DNA from: Synechococcus sp. CC9902
GTDB lineage: Bacteria > Cyanobacteriota > Cyanobacteriia > PCC-6307 > Cyanobiaceae
Assembly (NCBI RefSeq): GCF_000012505.1
Contig: NC_007513.1
Coordinates: forward strand, 2,170,001 to 2,234,000
DNA: 64,000 nucleotides
Direction: 5' to 3'
Every line of letters begins with the position of its first letter. The stretch's first letter is position 1. The position numbers and the translations under genes are program-made. This document shows, piece by piece, positions 24,302 to 33,992 of the stretch. Under the pieces are notes generated by a model, which saw only the letters and a list, made by a program, of their open reading frames with translations, ran no database searches and was not told where the DNA came from.

Positions 24302-25024
24302 ATGCACAGTGACGAGTCGATTCTTTGGGAACGACTCGCGCAATCAAGACGGGCTCCTGTAGAGCCTTCCTGGCTGGGGGAGATTTACTCCCCCAGCCTT
24401 TCGATTGATCTGCGTCGAGCGGTCTGCGAAAAACTAGGGATGTTCGCTGAACGAGGCTGGCCCATCATCCAACTGTTGTTGGATCAGCATGGCCTAACGC
24501 CAGATTTAGTCATGGCTGCAGGGCTCTGCCACCAACCTGAATCTCGCGATTGGCTGGTTCAACAACTCCATAACGATGAACAGCACAACGATGCTCTTCA
24601 GCTCAGTCTTGTGGAAGCACTGTCGTGCTGGGGTGCCGATGTGCCCCAGAACATTGTGGTGGATTGCCTTAATCATCCAGCGCAGCAACAACGGCTTGCT
24701 GGATTGCAACTTTTGATCTTTCGCGCCTACACGTTGAGTGATCAGGACCTTCTCCATCTTTGCGAGCCAGCCCTGCAGGACTTTCGTGATCCCGTGGTGA
24801 TTGCTGCGATTCGTTTACTTCAACGCCGCGATGGTGTCGTCATTGCTGAACGACTCTCCCAGCTATCTGAAACTGATTCTGAATCCATTGCCGAAGCAGC
24901 AATACGCGCTCTTGGCTGCATTGGAACATCAACCAGTCAACGCTGCTTGCTGGAGATCAGCCAATCACTGAAGAATGAACATCGTCGAACAATGGCCTGC
25001 CAACAGCTCGCCCAACAATTCTGA
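24302..25024 (+). CDS. HEAT-repeat protein in the nitrite operon
   Basis: 240 residues, entirely alpha-helical, with repeated helix pairs carrying the HEAT/PBS-lyase pattern (LRRAVCEKLGMF, LVEALSCWGADVP, VIAAIRLLQRRDG, IAEAAIRALGCIG). No membrane segment or catalytic motif. It starts 6 bases after the FNT channel gene, so it is cotranscribed. HEAT proteins usually hold partners together; regulation or maturation of the channel or of NirA is a reasonable inference only. Confidence 0.8.
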   Translation: MHSDESILWERLAQSRRAPVEPSWLGEIYSPSLSIDLRRAVCEKLGMFAERGWPIIQLLLDQHGLTPDLVMAAGLCHQPESRDWLVQQLHNDEQHNDALQLSLVEALSCWGADVPQNIVVDCLNHPAQQQRLAGLQLLIFRAYTLSDQDLLHLCEPALQDFRDPVVIAAIRLLQRRDGVVIAERLSQLSETDSESIAEAAIRALGCIGTSTSQRCLLEISQSLKNEHRRTMACQQLAQQF

Positions 25025-25027
25025 AAG

Positions 25028-25053
25028 AAAAAGCCCGGCATTTGCCAGGCTTT
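25028..25053. terminator. Bidirectional terminator between the HEAT gene and cynS
   Basis: AAAGCC-C-GGC, loop ATTT, GCC-A-GGCTTT (25030-25053), a 9-base stem with one mismatch, between two convergent genes. The minus-strand side ends in a T/C-rich tract (from the A-run at 25025-25032), ideal for cynS; the plus side is weaker. Confidence 0.75.
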
Positions 25054-25089
25054 GAAAATAAGATATAAAGTACTCTTATCTTAAACAAT

Positions 25090-25530
25090 TTACCACTTTT
25101 TATAGGGAAGAAATTTTCCGCACATTGTAATTTTTACGCGATCACCCTTGGGGTCTTCAACTTTATCAACATCAAGGGTAAAGTCGATTGCGCTCATAAT
25201 ACCATCACCAAAATGCTCTTGAATTACATCTTTTAGGGGCATTCCATACACCTGCATGATCTCGTAGAAACGATAAATCAAAGGATCAGTGGGAATAACA
25301 GGATCCAAGCTCCCTTTCACAGGAAACTCCTGCATTGCAGCAGTTGTGGCAGCATCGAGTGACAAAAGACCAGCCAACTTCTCTGCTTCTTCTTTGGACG
25401 CTGTGGCCTGGCCATAAAACAATGAAGCGATCCATACTTCATCCAGTCCCATCGCAGACTCAAGGTCAGCAAAACTGAGGCCTTTGGCTTTTTTGGCCGC
25501 CATCAACGATGCAGTCATGGAAACAGTCAT
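25090..25530 (-). CDS. cynS: Cyanate hydratase (cyanase)
   Basis: Decomposes cyanate with bicarbonate to ammonium and CO2, giving an extra nitrogen source. 146 residues, normal. The catalytic triad Arg-Glu-Ser is seen in [11 protein letters not shown] (Arg and Glu) and GIMSAIDF (Ser), and the N-terminal helix-turn-helix-like domain ([20 protein letters not shown]) is intact. Convergent with the HEAT gene; no cyanate ABC transporter is present alongside. Confidence 0.97.
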   Translation of the reverse strand: MTVSMTASLMAAKKAKGLSFADLESAMGLDEVWIASLFYGQATASKEEAEKLAGLLSLDAATTAAMQEFPVKGSLDPVIPTDPLIYRFYEIMQVYGMPLKDVIQEHFGDGIMSAIDFTLDVDKVEDPKGDRVKITMCGKFLPYKKW

Positions 25531-25730
25531 GAAAAATACAAAGGAACATCACACTGCACTAAAAATTGCATCCCTTTCAAGGAACGTCTGAGCAGTTGAG
25601 TAACTGTTGCGTCCTTCTAAGCCAAGATATGCAACCGCTGCTACAAAAATAGAGACGTTTTTTGCAGCTTTGATCACAACGTGGCTGAACCATTTCAGTA
25701 GAGAATATAGATATAGATCGAAGACAGAAC

Positions 25731-25895
25731 ATGAGCCAACTACTGCGGTCGCTTTCTTCCTTGCTGGGCAGCCAGAAATCCGACAATGCAACGTTGACGA
25801 GCTTGGTGCTCGAACGCCTGTACTACGCCGATGGACGTCACCACCCTGAACATCCAAACCATGGAAGTTTTCAAGGCTTAACAACCTTTAGCTAA
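25731..25895 (+). CDS. Small hypothetical protein beside cynS (54 aa)
   Basis: ATG 25731 to TAA 25895, divergent from cynS. The peptide starts with an amphipathic helix (MSQLLRSLSSLLGSQKSD), then TLTSLVLERLYYADGRHHPE and a His-rich tail ending GLTTFS. An AT-rich TATAGATATAGAT tract about 15-25 bases upstream could be the -10 region. A longer overlapping frame in another register reads as non-protein. No family recognised; composition and promoter-like sequence favour a gene, the weak ribosome site does not. Confidence 0.5.
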   Translation: MSQLLRSLSSLLGSQKSDNATLTSLVLERLYYADGRHHPEHPNHGSFQGLTTFS

Positions 25896-25973
25896 GAGTG
25901 GCCAATCAGTAACAACGGCAACATCTTGGTGGGTCATTGCTGCAGAACACTCTGATCATCTGGAGAACCCCGT

Positions 25974-27044
25974 TTGACGATCGCAGAGGGTTCCGGCAAA
26001 GAACGGTTCAAAAACCACCTGCGCAAGGTGGGCAGCGGTGAACACACCAGCAAAGGTCTGAGTCGTGAAGAAGCTGCAGAAGCTCTCGATCTGATGCTTC
26101 AGCAGGAAGCAACCCCCGCTCAAATCGGCGCTTTTCTGATTGCCCATCGCATCCGTCGCCCTGAGCCGCAGGAGCTCACGGGAATGCTGGACACGTATCG
26201 ACACCTTGGGCCGAAACTCCAATCCAAAGCTGGCCAGACTCCGCCGGTGTGCTTCTGCATGCCCTTCGATGGACGCACCCGGACCGCCCCCATCTATCCC
26301 CTCACAACGTTGGTGCTTCTGGCGTTAGGTCAACCCGTGGTGCTCCAAGGCGGGAATCGCATGCCAATCAAATATGGCGTGACCGCCATCGATCTGTTTC
26401 GAGAATTAGGCGTGGAGCTGAGCGGACTCCCCCTTGAAACAGTGCAAGACGGGCTGCAAACCAACGGCTTCGCGTTGGTGCATCAACCCGATCACTTCGC
26501 TATCGCCGAGAGCTTGATCACCTATCGCGAAGAATTGGGCAAACGACCCCCCGTCGCCAGCCTTGAGCTGCTCTGGACCCCTCATCAAGGCGCACACCTC
26601 TTGATCAGCGGTTTTGTTCACCCTCCAACCGAAAGTCGAGCATGGGAAGCACTCCGCCTTGCGGAAGAAGCCCAGGTGGTCACCGTCAAAGGCTTAGAAG
26701 GCGGAACCGACCTGCCAATTGGGCGCGCCTGCATCACCGCAAAGGTTGATGGCGGTCACGCACAACGTTTAATTCTTCACCCGCGAGACCACGACTGCTA
26801 TGAAGCAGATCTGGAATGGACCGATCCTGCAACCTGGGCCCAACAGGCCCTTGAAGCGCTCAACAACAGTGGTCCCCTGCTCAGTGCCTTGCGTTGGAAT
26901 GCTGGGGTCTATCTCTGGTTTGCTGGTCAGAGTGCAACCCTCGAGGCTGGTCTTGAACGTGCGCAAGAAGCCCTCGAAGGCGGCACAGCGCTAACGGCCT
27001 TGCATCAACTTCAGGCGTGGAGCAAGGCCTTGGCCATGCGATAG
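25974..27044 (+). CDS. Anthranilate phosphoribosyltransferase-family protein (TrpD2/YbiB-like)
   Basis: 356 residues from a TTG start. N-terminal helical domain (GLSREEAAEALDLMLQQEATPAQIGAFLIAHR) and the central LQGGNRMPIKYGVTAIDLFRELG correspond to the glycosyltransferase family 3 fold. In true TrpD the PRPP loop is GTGGD and KHGNR-SSKSGSAD; here these read FDGRTRTAP and GGNRMPIKYG, so the tryptophan reaction is unlikely. YbiB/TrpD2 proteins are DNA/RNA binders of uncertain role. The last 34 bases overlap the convergent GNAT gene. Confidence 0.75.
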   Translation: MTIAEGSGKERFKNHLRKVGSGEHTSKGLSREEAAEALDLMLQQEATPAQIGAFLIAHRIRRPEPQELTGMLDTYRHLGPKLQSKAGQTPPVCFCMPFDGRTRTAPIYPLTTLVLLALGQPVVLQGGNRMPIKYGVTAIDLFRELGVELSGLPLETVQDGLQTNGFALVHQPDHFAIAESLITYREELGKRPPVASLELLWTPHQGAHLLISGFVHPPTESRAWEALRLAEEAQVVTVKGLEGGTDLPIGRACITAKVDGGHAQRLILHPRDHDCYEADLEWTDPATWAQQALEALNNSGPLLSALRWNAGVYLWFAGQSATLEAGLERAQEALEGGTALTALHQLQAWSKALAMR

Positions 27045-27472
27045 CGCTCAAATTCCACACCGCCAATCGCAATGGTTTCTGGTGCCACCACCCACCAGCC
27101 ACGGCGTTCAAGCAAGGGCCGACTGAATTGGCTGGCTTCCGTGGTGAGCCAATCGATGCCATGGCCACGCGCGTCCTCTTCCACCTGCGCCAAAAGTTGA
27201 GAGGCATGGCCTTGGCGCGCCGCTGACCCTCGGCAATACAACAGCGCCAATCGCGTTGATGGGTAGCGGATCGCAAACGCAGCGTCCTCACCACTGATCC
27301 AACCAGACCCCTCTTGAAAGGTGCGATCCAGAATCCCCGGCAACCACGCCAGCGCCGCCCAAGCCTGAATCTGCTGCTCCGAATAGAGCAGCCCAGCCTG
27401 TGACTCAATCGAATCGGCGTAGATGTCGCGCAAGAGAGAATGATCGCCTGGAACGATCCGGCGCAGGGCCAT
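27011..27472 (-). CDS. GNAT-family N-acetyltransferase
   Basis: About 153 residues from ATG 27472 (MALRRIVPGDH). The GNAT fold is indicated by LRDIYADSIES in helix 1, LALLYCRGSAARQGHASQLLAQVE as the acetyl-CoA loop (Q/R-x-x-G-x-A equivalent: RQGHAS) and LLERRGWWVV near the end. Substrate unknown. The frame could extend to 27592 but that part overlaps the MFS gene start. Convergent with the TrpD2-like gene, 34-base overlap. Confidence 0.82.
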   Translation of the reverse strand: MALRRIVPGDHSLLRDIYADSIESQAGLLYSEQQIQAWAALAWLPGILDRTFQEGSGWISGEDAAFAIRYPSTRLALLYCRGSAARQGHASQLLAQVEEDARGHGIDWLTTEASQFSRPLLERRGWWVVAPETIAIGGVEFERYRMAKALLHA

Positions 27473-27491
27473 AGGACGGGCCTGTGGGAAT

Positions 27492-28751
27492 GTGAGTCTC
27501 CTCCGACCACTGGTCGACTTGCAGCGTCCTCGCATACCAACTCTGCTGAGCGCATTTTTAACGCTGCTCAACGATCGGCTGAGCGAAAGCATCGTCTTTC
27601 CTCTGCTTCCTTTTCTACTGGCGCAGTTCGCGCCGAATGGGCGAACGCTGGGGCTCTTAGCGGGCAGCTACGCATTATCCCAATTTCTCGTCACTCCACT
27701 CATCGGTGCCTTGAGTGATCGCTATGGCCGACGACCGGTGATTGCCATTTGCGTGGGGGGATCCGTCGTTGGACTTGGACTCTTTGCACTAACCCTGAGC
27801 CTGCCCTGGCCAGAAGCGAGTTTGTGGCCCTTGATCTTGTTATTCAGCGCACGCGTCATCGACGGGATCAGCGGAGGGACAGCAGCAACCGCCTCAGCGG
27901 TTCTGGCCGATATCAGCTCCCCGGAACAACGGGCCCGCACCTTTGGCCTCATCGGAGTGGCCTTCGGCCTCGGCTTCATTTTGGGACCCTTCCTCGGAGG
28001 ACAACTGGCACAAATCGCCGTTCCACTCCCCCTGTGGGTTGCCACCGGCTTCGCTTGTCTCAACTTGGGTGTCGTTCTCACGTTGCTCCCCGAAACCCAC
28101 CCGGTTGAGCAAAGACAAAATCTGCCAAAACGCCGAGACCTCAATCCATTTCGTCGCATTGGTCAGGTTCTGATCAACCCGAGTGTTGGACGACTCTGTG
28201 GCGCATTTTTTCTGTTCTTCCTTGCCTTCAACGGCTTCACAGCGATCCTGGTGCTGTACTTCAAGCAACGCTTCGATTGGGGGCCAGAGCTCGCCACAAC
28301 AGCCTTTCTCGTTGTTGGTGTCGTAGCGACAGTCGTCCAGGGAGGCTTGATCGGTCCATTGGTCCAACGCTTTGGTGAATGGAAACTCACCCTGTTCGGA
28401 CTTGGCCTCGTGATCGCGGGTTGCCTGTTAATTCCAGCCGTCGGAGCAGCCGATCGAGCGCCCGCCATTTTCTGCTCAGTCGGGATCCTGGCCCTTGGAA
28501 CCGGCCTCGTCACCCCAAGCTTACGAAGCCTGGTTTCACGACGACTCAGCAGTGAAGGACAAGGAACGGCACTCGGCAGCTTGCAAGCACTGCAAAGTTT
28601 GGGAAGTTTTTTAGGCCCACCGATTGCAGGAATCAGCTACGACCTTCTTGGCCCGACCAGCCCTTTCGTACTCGCCGCATCACTCCTCGTCATCGTCATC
28701 GCACTAGTGGCCAGAAGTCCACTCACCAAAAACCTTCAACTGAGCACTTGA
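27492..28751 (+). CDS. MFS transporter, drug/metabolite exporter type
   Basis: 419 residues, 12 predicted helices. ALSDRYGRRPVIAI in loop 2-3 is the MFS signature and the VLADISSPEQRARTFGLIGVAFGLGFILGP block is typical of the TetA-like DHA1 exporters. GTG start at 27492. Divergent from the GNAT gene with only 19 bases between starts, so promoters must overlap the coding ends. Substrate unknown. Confidence 0.88.
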   Translation: MSLLRPLVDLQRPRIPTLLSAFLTLLNDRLSESIVFPLLPFLLAQFAPNGRTLGLLAGSYALSQFLVTPLIGALSDRYGRRPVIAICVGGSVVGLGLFALTLSLPWPEASLWPLILLFSARVIDGISGGTAATASAVLADISSPEQRARTFGLIGVAFGLGFILGPFLGGQLAQIAVPLPLWVATGFACLNLGVVLTLLPETHPVEQRQNLPKRRDLNPFRRIGQVLINPSVGRLCGAFFLFFLAFNGFTAILVLYFKQRFDWGPELATTAFLVVGVVATVVQGGLIGPLVQRFGEWKLTLFGLGLVIAGCLLIPAVGAADRAPAIFCSVGILALGTGLVTPSLRSLVSRRLSSEGQGTALGSLQALQSLGSFLGPPIAGISYDLLGPTSPFVLAASLLVIVIALVARSPLTKNLQLST

Positions 28752-28797
28752 TTGCTACCTTTCAACACTCAGCGTTGGCTCTTCATCCTTTCGCCCC

Positions 28798-30939
28798 ATG
28801 TGCGCAGCTGCCCTAAGCCAAGATCAATACATCAATAGGGAGCTGAGTTGGATTGCCTTTAATCAGCGCGTCTTAGCCCAAGCGATCGATCAGCGCACTC
28901 CATTACTAGACCAAGCCAAATTCAGTGCAATTTTTAGCAATAACCTCGATGAATTCTTCATGGTGCGCGTTGCATCTCTGAAGTCACAAGTAGAAGCTGG
29001 GATCAGCACACCAAGCGAAGATGGCAAAACACCTTTTGAACAACTTCAAACGATTCGCGAGCATTTATTACCACTTTTAAAGCAACAGCAAGAACACTAC
29101 CGATACCAACTAAAGCAGCAATTAAAAGATAACAACGTTCAACTGCTTGATTACGCGCAACTCAATCAACCCCAATGCGCCTGGGTTGATGACTATTTCC
29201 AAACCTCGATCTTTCCGGTTCTCACCCCCCTGGCTGTCGATCCCGCCCATCCATTTCCATTCGTTAGCAACCTCAGCCTGAACGTGGCAGCGGTAGTGAG
29301 AGATCCCGAAACTGACCAACGGCAACTGGCAAGGATCAAAGTTCCGAAAAAAAATCTCCCACGCTTTGTGGCCATTCCATCGCAACTCAGCAATGACAAT
29401 CCGCAACCAATCCACACGGCAATTCCTGTAGAACAGGCGATCGCCTTCAATCTCGAATTGCTGTTTCCTGGCATGACCATTGAAGGACATTATTTTTATC
29501 GAGTCACCCGTGATGCCGACCTTGAACTTAGGGATTTAGAAGCAGACGATTTAATGCTTGCCCTTGAACAAGGTCTTCGAAAACGTCGAATGGGTGGCGA
29601 GGTTGTGCGCTTAGAAGTTGCCAATGAAATGCCAGATGATGTGATCGATATGCTGATGACAGGACTCAATGTTGAAGAGGACGATCTCTACAAAATTGAT
29701 GGTCCTTTAGGACTCGATGATCTCTTTGGCCTAACAGGTCTGCCGATTTCAAAACTAAAAAGCAAGTCTCACACTGGACAAACACCAAGCACCCTTGCAA
29801 GAACTCAGCAAAATTTGATTGACGAAGGTGCGATTAAACCAGAAGAATTTGAAACTATTTTTTCTGTGATGCGTCAACAGGACATCCTGTTGCATCACCC
29901 CTACGACCTCTTCTCAACAACAGTTGAAGAGTTCATCAACCAAGCGGCCGACGACCCAAAAGTGATGGGGATCAAAATGACCCTCTATCGCACCTCAACC
30001 GATTCACCAATCATTGCGGCCCTTATTCGCGCTGCAGAAAATGGAAAACAAGTGATGGCTCTGGTGGAGTTGAAAGCCAGATTTGATGAAGACAACAATA
30101 TTCAATGGGCGAGGCATCTAGAGCGATCTGGAGTGCACGTTGTCTATGGAGTTTTAGGACTCAAAACACATACCAAGATCGTGCTTGTTGTTCGCAAAGA
30201 AAAGGATAAACTCCAGAGCTACGTTCATATCGGAACTGGAAACTACAACTCAAAAACATCAAAGCTATACACAGATCTTGGGCTTTTATCGACACGTCCG
30301 GAGCTAGGAAAAGACCTAGTGGAGTTATTCAACTACCTCACGGGCTTCTCCAAACAACAAAGTTTTCGGCGGCTCCTGGTGGCCCCAGTCACCCTACGAA
30401 AGGGCATGGAATCTCTCATCCGCCGCGAAATCGATCACGCCAAGGCAGGTCGACAAGGAGTGATTCGAGCAAAAATGAATTCCTTAGTCGATCCAGATAT
30501 CATTTCCTTGCTCTATGAGGCATCACAAGTTGGAGTTCGAATTGAACTCATTATTCGCGGCATGTGCAGTCTTGTTCCTGGCCGCACAGGGCTTAGCGAC
30601 AACATCCAAGTGATCAGTATTGTGGGCCAGTTCTTGGAACATTCACGCATCTTCTGGTTTGCCAATGGTGATGAGCCAGAGGCTTATATCGGAAGCGCCG
30701 ACTGGATGACACGCAACATGGATCGGCGCGTCGAAGCCATTACACCGATTGAAGAACCTGCTTTACGTCGCAAGCTTGAACGCTTGCTCGACCTCTATAT
30801 GCAAGACAATCGAGGTGCTTGGGATATGCACGCTGATGGAAGCTTCACGCAACGCATGCCAGGAGATGATCAGCCCGAATGCAATTCCCAAATTCAACTC
30901 ACAAGCCTGTGGAGCCGAGGACTTCACCCAGGGCAGTAA
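28798..30939 (+). CDS. ppk1: Polyphosphate kinase 1
   Basis: Polymerises ATP gamma-phosphate into polyphosphate, a phosphorus store. 713 residues. YINRELSWIAFNQRVL and SNNLDEFFMVRV in the N domain, MALVELKARFDEDNNIQWA and the phospho-histidine segment GVLGLKTHTKIVLVVR, then HIGTGNYNSKTSKLYTD and GSADWMTRNMDRRVE in the C domains: all family landmarks are present. Monocistronic in appearance, 46 bases after the MFS gene, followed by a hairpin with T-run. Confidence 0.97.
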   Translation: MCAAALSQDQYINRELSWIAFNQRVLAQAIDQRTPLLDQAKFSAIFSNNLDEFFMVRVASLKSQVEAGISTPSEDGKTPFEQLQTIREHLLPLLKQQQEHYRYQLKQQLKDNNVQLLDYAQLNQPQCAWVDDYFQTSIFPVLTPLAVDPAHPFPFVSNLSLNVAAVVRDPETDQRQLARIKVPKKNLPRFVAIPSQLSNDNPQPIHTAIPVEQAIAFNLELLFPGMTIEGHYFYRVTRDADLELRDLEADDLMLALEQGLRKRRMGGEVVRLEVANEMPDDVIDMLMTGLNVEEDDLYKIDGPLGLDDLFGLTGLPISKLKSKSHTGQTPSTLARTQQNLIDEGAIKPEEFETIFSVMRQQDILLHHPYDLFSTTVEEFINQAADDPKVMGIKMTLYRTSTDSPIIAALIRAAENGKQVMALVELKARFDEDNNIQWARHLERSGVHVVYGVLGLKTHTKIVLVVRKEKDKLQSYVHIGTGNYNSKTSKLYTDLGLLSTRPELGKDLVELFNYLTGFSKQQSFRRLLVAPVTLRKGMESLIRREIDHAKAGRQGVIRAKMNSLVDPDIISLLYEASQVGVRIELIIRGMCSLVPGRTGLSDNIQVISIVGQFLEHSRIFWFANGDEPEAYIGSADWMTRNMDRRVEAITPIEEPALRRKLERLLDLYMQDNRGAWDMHADGSFTQRMPGDDQPECNSQIQLTSLWSRGLHPGQ

Positions 30940-30961
30940 AACGCAAGGAAACAATAAGTAA

Positions 30962-30990
30962 TCTGTGATTTTAGCTACAGACTATTTTTT
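30962..30990 (+). terminator. Weak terminator after ppk1
   Basis: TCTGT (30962-30966) pairs with ACAGA (30977-30981), followed three bases later by a run of six T. Short stem, right place, so a plausible but weak intrinsic terminator. Confidence 0.45.
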
Positions 30991-31128
30991 GCTCTAGTGA
31001 AATCCAGCTTTTCAAAGCCTTGAATAAGGGCAAGTCGTGAAATATTGATTCCGGAAATTCTTCCAATTCAATTCAGTTACCGTTCAAACGTAGTGCTAAA
31101 TTCTGAGCAAATTTAATAGGAGACCAGG

Positions 31129-32118
31129 GTGATGGGGATCCCTCTGGAGACTTCCAAGTCGACAACTCAGTCGACCCGGAAGCAACCTGCTTTGCCGTCC
31201 ACCGGACGTCGCTCAGCTTCACGTCAAAGTGGACGCTTGGCAACAGACTCCATTGGCTTTTATCTGAGCAGTATTGGACGCGTTCCACTGCTCACCGCAG
31301 CCGAAGAAATTGAGCTCGCCCATCATGTCCAAGACATGAAACAGCTCAAAGAGTTGCCCCAAGAGGAACTCACCTCGCGACAAAAGCACAAGATCCGGAT
31401 GGGAAAACGTGCCCGCGATCGAATGATGGCAGCCAACCTGCGACTGGTTGTGAGCGTGGCCAAGAAGTATCAAAACCAAGGTTTGGAATTGCTCGACCTC
31501 GTTCAAGAGGGAGCGATTGGCCTCGAGCGTGCTGTCGATAAATTTGATCCGGCCATGGGATACAAGTTTTCAACTTATGCCTACTGGTGGATACGCCAAG
31601 GCATGACGCGCGCCATTGATAACAGCGCAAGAACGATTCGACTACCGATTCATATCAGCGAGAAATTATCAAAAATGCGCCGGATCTCTCGGGAGCTGTC
31701 GCATCGCTTTGGCCGTCAACCCAACCGGCTTGAGCTGGCCAGTGCCATGGGTATTGAACCTCGTGAACTGGAAGATCTGATCACCCAAAGTGCACCATGC
31801 GCATCCCTCGATGCCCATGCCCGAGGTGAAGAAGACCGCAGCACTCTTGGTGAACTCATTCCTGATCCCAACGGGGAAGAGCCGATGGAAGGCATGGATC
31901 GCAGCATCCAGAAGGAACATCTTGGTGGCTGGCTCTCTCAACTCAATGAGCGCGAACAAAAAATTCTTCGACTGCGTTTTGGTCTCGGAGGAGAAGAGCC
32001 GTTAACCCTTGCGGAAATCGGTCGACAGATCAACGTGTCCCGCGAACGCGTGCGTCAGTTGGAAGCGAAAGCAATTTTGAAACTCCGCACAATGACGAAC
32101 CATCAGCAAGCCGCCTGA
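31129..32118 (+). CDS. Group-2 RNA polymerase sigma-70 factor
   Basis: 329 residues with regions 1.2 (DSIGFYLSSIGRVPLLT), 2 (RLVVSVAKKYQNQGLELLDLVQEG, STYAYWWIRQGM), 3 and 4 (LTLAEIGRQINVSRERVRQLEAKA), but without the long acidic region 1.1 of the primary SigA. Cyanobacteria have several such non-essential sigma factors (SigB-E); which one this is cannot be told. Starts GTG 31129 or ATG 31132 after AGGAGA. Its 190-base leader is AT-rich. Confidence 0.93.
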   Translation: MMGIPLETSKSTTQSTRKQPALPSTGRRSASRQSGRLATDSIGFYLSSIGRVPLLTAAEEIELAHHVQDMKQLKELPQEELTSRQKHKIRMGKRARDRMMAANLRLVVSVAKKYQNQGLELLDLVQEGAIGLERAVDKFDPAMGYKFSTYAYWWIRQGMTRAIDNSARTIRLPIHISEKLSKMRRISRELSHRFGRQPNRLELASAMGIEPRELEDLITQSAPCASLDAHARGEEDRSTLGELIPDPNGEEPMEGMDRSIQKEHLGGWLSQLNEREQKILRLRFGLGGEEPLTLAEIGRQINVSRERVRQLEAKAILKLRTMTNHQQAA

Positions 32119-32123
32119 TTGCT

Positions 32124-32774
32124 TTGTCAGCATTCGGCGGGCCTCTCATCATTGTGATCTGGTTGGTCTTTGTGGTGGGATTAGCGCTGACATCACGTCA
32201 GCTCTGGCCCCATCAACAAGAACTCAGCCGGAAGGTCATCCACATCGGTACGGGGGCAGTTGTGCCCCTGGCCTGGCTTTTTGCAATTCCTGCAGTCGTT
32301 GCAATTCCTTGTGCGGCAGTCATCACCTTGATCACTGCCATGAATCATCAATGGCGATTCATCGCTGCCATTGAAGAGGTTGATCGGAACAGTTACGGCA
32401 CGATTGCCTATGGCTTTGCCATCACAGTTTTATTGGTGCTGTTTTGGCCACATCGCCCCGATGCCGTCACCGCCGGAGTGTTGGTGATGGCCCTGGGGGA
32501 CGGACTCGCAGGACTCATCGGACGGCAACTCAAGACACCTCAATGGATCATCTTTAAGCAAACGAAATCGATTGGTGGCACCGCAACCATGGCCATGGTT
32601 TCAATACTGGTGCTCATGATCCTGTCTAATGTCACGAGCAACATAATCTCGCTGCCGATTGCGATTGCCATTGGATTAGGGGCAACAGGCCTAGAGCAAA
32701 TCAGCATGCGAGGACTGGACAATCTCACCGTCCCCTTAGGGGTAGGCCTTGCATGGTCAGCGTTAATTCCATAG
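32124..32774 (+). CDS. Polyprenol/phytol kinase-like membrane protein (dolichol kinase/CDP-archaeol family)
   Basis: 216 residues, six or seven membrane helices. ELSRKVIHIGTGAVVPL near the N terminus, VMALGDGLAGLIGRQL and KSIGGTATMA carry the conserved charged residues of the SEC59/VTE5 group, which phosphorylates phytol or related alcohols with CTP. In cyanobacteria the homologue recycles phytol from chlorophyll into tocopherol. Starts TTG 32124, five bases after the sigma factor stop, so cotranscribed. Confidence 0.8.
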   Translation: MSAFGGPLIIVIWLVFVVGLALTSRQLWPHQQELSRKVIHIGTGAVVPLAWLFAIPAVVAIPCAAVITLITAMNHQWRFIAAIEEVDRNSYGTIAYGFAITVLLVLFWPHRPDAVTAGVLVMALGDGLAGLIGRQLKTPQWIIFKQTKSIGGTATMAMVSILVLMILSNVTSNIISLPIAIAIGLGATGLEQISMRGLDNLTVPLGVGLAWSALIP

Positions 32775-32839
32775 CTCAATAACACACTAAAAATATCCGC
32801 CTTCAAATCACTCAATCTGCTTCATTCAAAGAATTGAAG

Positions 32840-33895
32840 CTATTTCTGGCAAGCCCCAACAGCATCTGCCAAGTCATTCAAAATCTTTTCTGTCGTCTCA
32901 AGGCTAATGCAAGCATCCGTAATGCTTTGCCCGTAGGTGAGTTGCGACAAATCTGCCGGTATTTTCTGATTTCCCTCAACCAAATGACTCTCAATCATCA
33001 CTCCCATCAAATGCTTTGAGCCGGAGCGCAATTGATCAGCAATCGAGGCCAATACATCCGACTGACGACGGAAATCCTTATTGGAATTAGCATGGCTGCA
33101 GTCAACCATTAAGCGGTCTTCTAGACCATATTTCTTGAGTTCAGCCGCGGCCTCAGTGACAGCATCAACGTGATAATTACTACCTCGGTTACCACCACGC
33201 AACACAAGATGTCCATCAGGGTTACCAGTTGTACTCACAATTGAAGCCTGTCCATCTCGATTAATACCAAGAAAGTGATGGGGCTTAGACGCTGATTGCA
33301 TCGCGTTAATAGCAATCGTGGCACTGCCATCTGTGCTGTTTTTGTATCCAATCGGCATCGACAATCCAGAGGCCATCTCCCGATGGGTTTGGCTTTCAGT
33401 GGTCCGAGCGCCAATCGCGGTCCAACTGATCAAATCAGCGATGTATTGAGGGACAACAGGATCTAGCAACTCTGTTGCGGCAGGCATGCCCTCATGGGCC
33501 AAATCCAACAGGAGTGCACGAGCGCGACGAAGACCTGTATTGATGTCGTAGGAACTATCAAGGTGAGGATCGTTAATCAGACCTTTCCAACCAACAGTTG
33601 TTCTCGGCTTCTCGAAGTACACCCGCATCACAACTTCCAATCGATCCTTGAGACGCTCTCGGATCGGAGCCAGGCGTTCCGCGTACTCCCGCGCCGCTGC
33701 AACATCGTGAACGGAACACGGCCCCACCACCGCCAGCAATCGTTGATCATCCCCACGAAGGATCGCTTGAATGCGCTTCCGCGCTGATGTCACGGTGTTC
33801 AGAGCGCTCGCATCAGGCGCCAGGTCTTGATGCAGTAAAGCGGGTGCGACCAAAGGACGGGTCTCCACCACATGCAGATCTGAAGTGGTGGCCAT
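32840..33895 (-). CDS. 3-deoxy-7-phosphoheptulonate synthase (DAHP synthase, class I)
   Basis: First step of the shikimate pathway. [58 protein letters not shown] and [13 protein letters not shown] are classic AroF/G/H blocks with phosphoenolpyruvate and metal ligands intact. ATG 33895 (MATTSDLHV) chosen; the open frame reaches 33994 but the extra residues overlap the acnB promoter region. About 351 residues. Feedback amino acid not predictable. Confidence 0.95.
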   Translation of the reverse strand: MATTSDLHVVETRPLVAPALLHQDLAPDASALNTVTSARKRIQAILRGDDQRLLAVVGPCSVHDVAAAREYAERLAPIRERLKDRLEVVMRVYFEKPRTTVGWKGLINDPHLDSSYDINTGLRRARALLLDLAHEGMPAATELLDPVVPQYIADLISWTAIGARTTESQTHREMASGLSMPIGYKNSTDGSATIAINAMQSASKPHHFLGINRDGQASIVSTTGNPDGHLVLRGGNRGSNYHVDAVTEAAAELKKYGLEDRLMVDCSHANSNKDFRRQSDVLASIADQLRSGSKHLMGVMIESHLVEGNQKIPADLSQLTYGQSITDACISLETTEKILNDLADAVGACQK

Positions 33896-33992
33896 AACCA
33901 AAAAGCCAGATGAAACCAAGGTTACGCATCGGCATTCGATCAACCGACCCGTGTCCATGAAGAATGGACATCTGCCACGCACTTTGATCACC

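Noticed and set aside
25607-25849. 80-codon frame MRPSKPRYATAATK... beside cynS
   Set aside because: Overlaps the more protein-like 54-residue frame in another register; composition is not protein-like.
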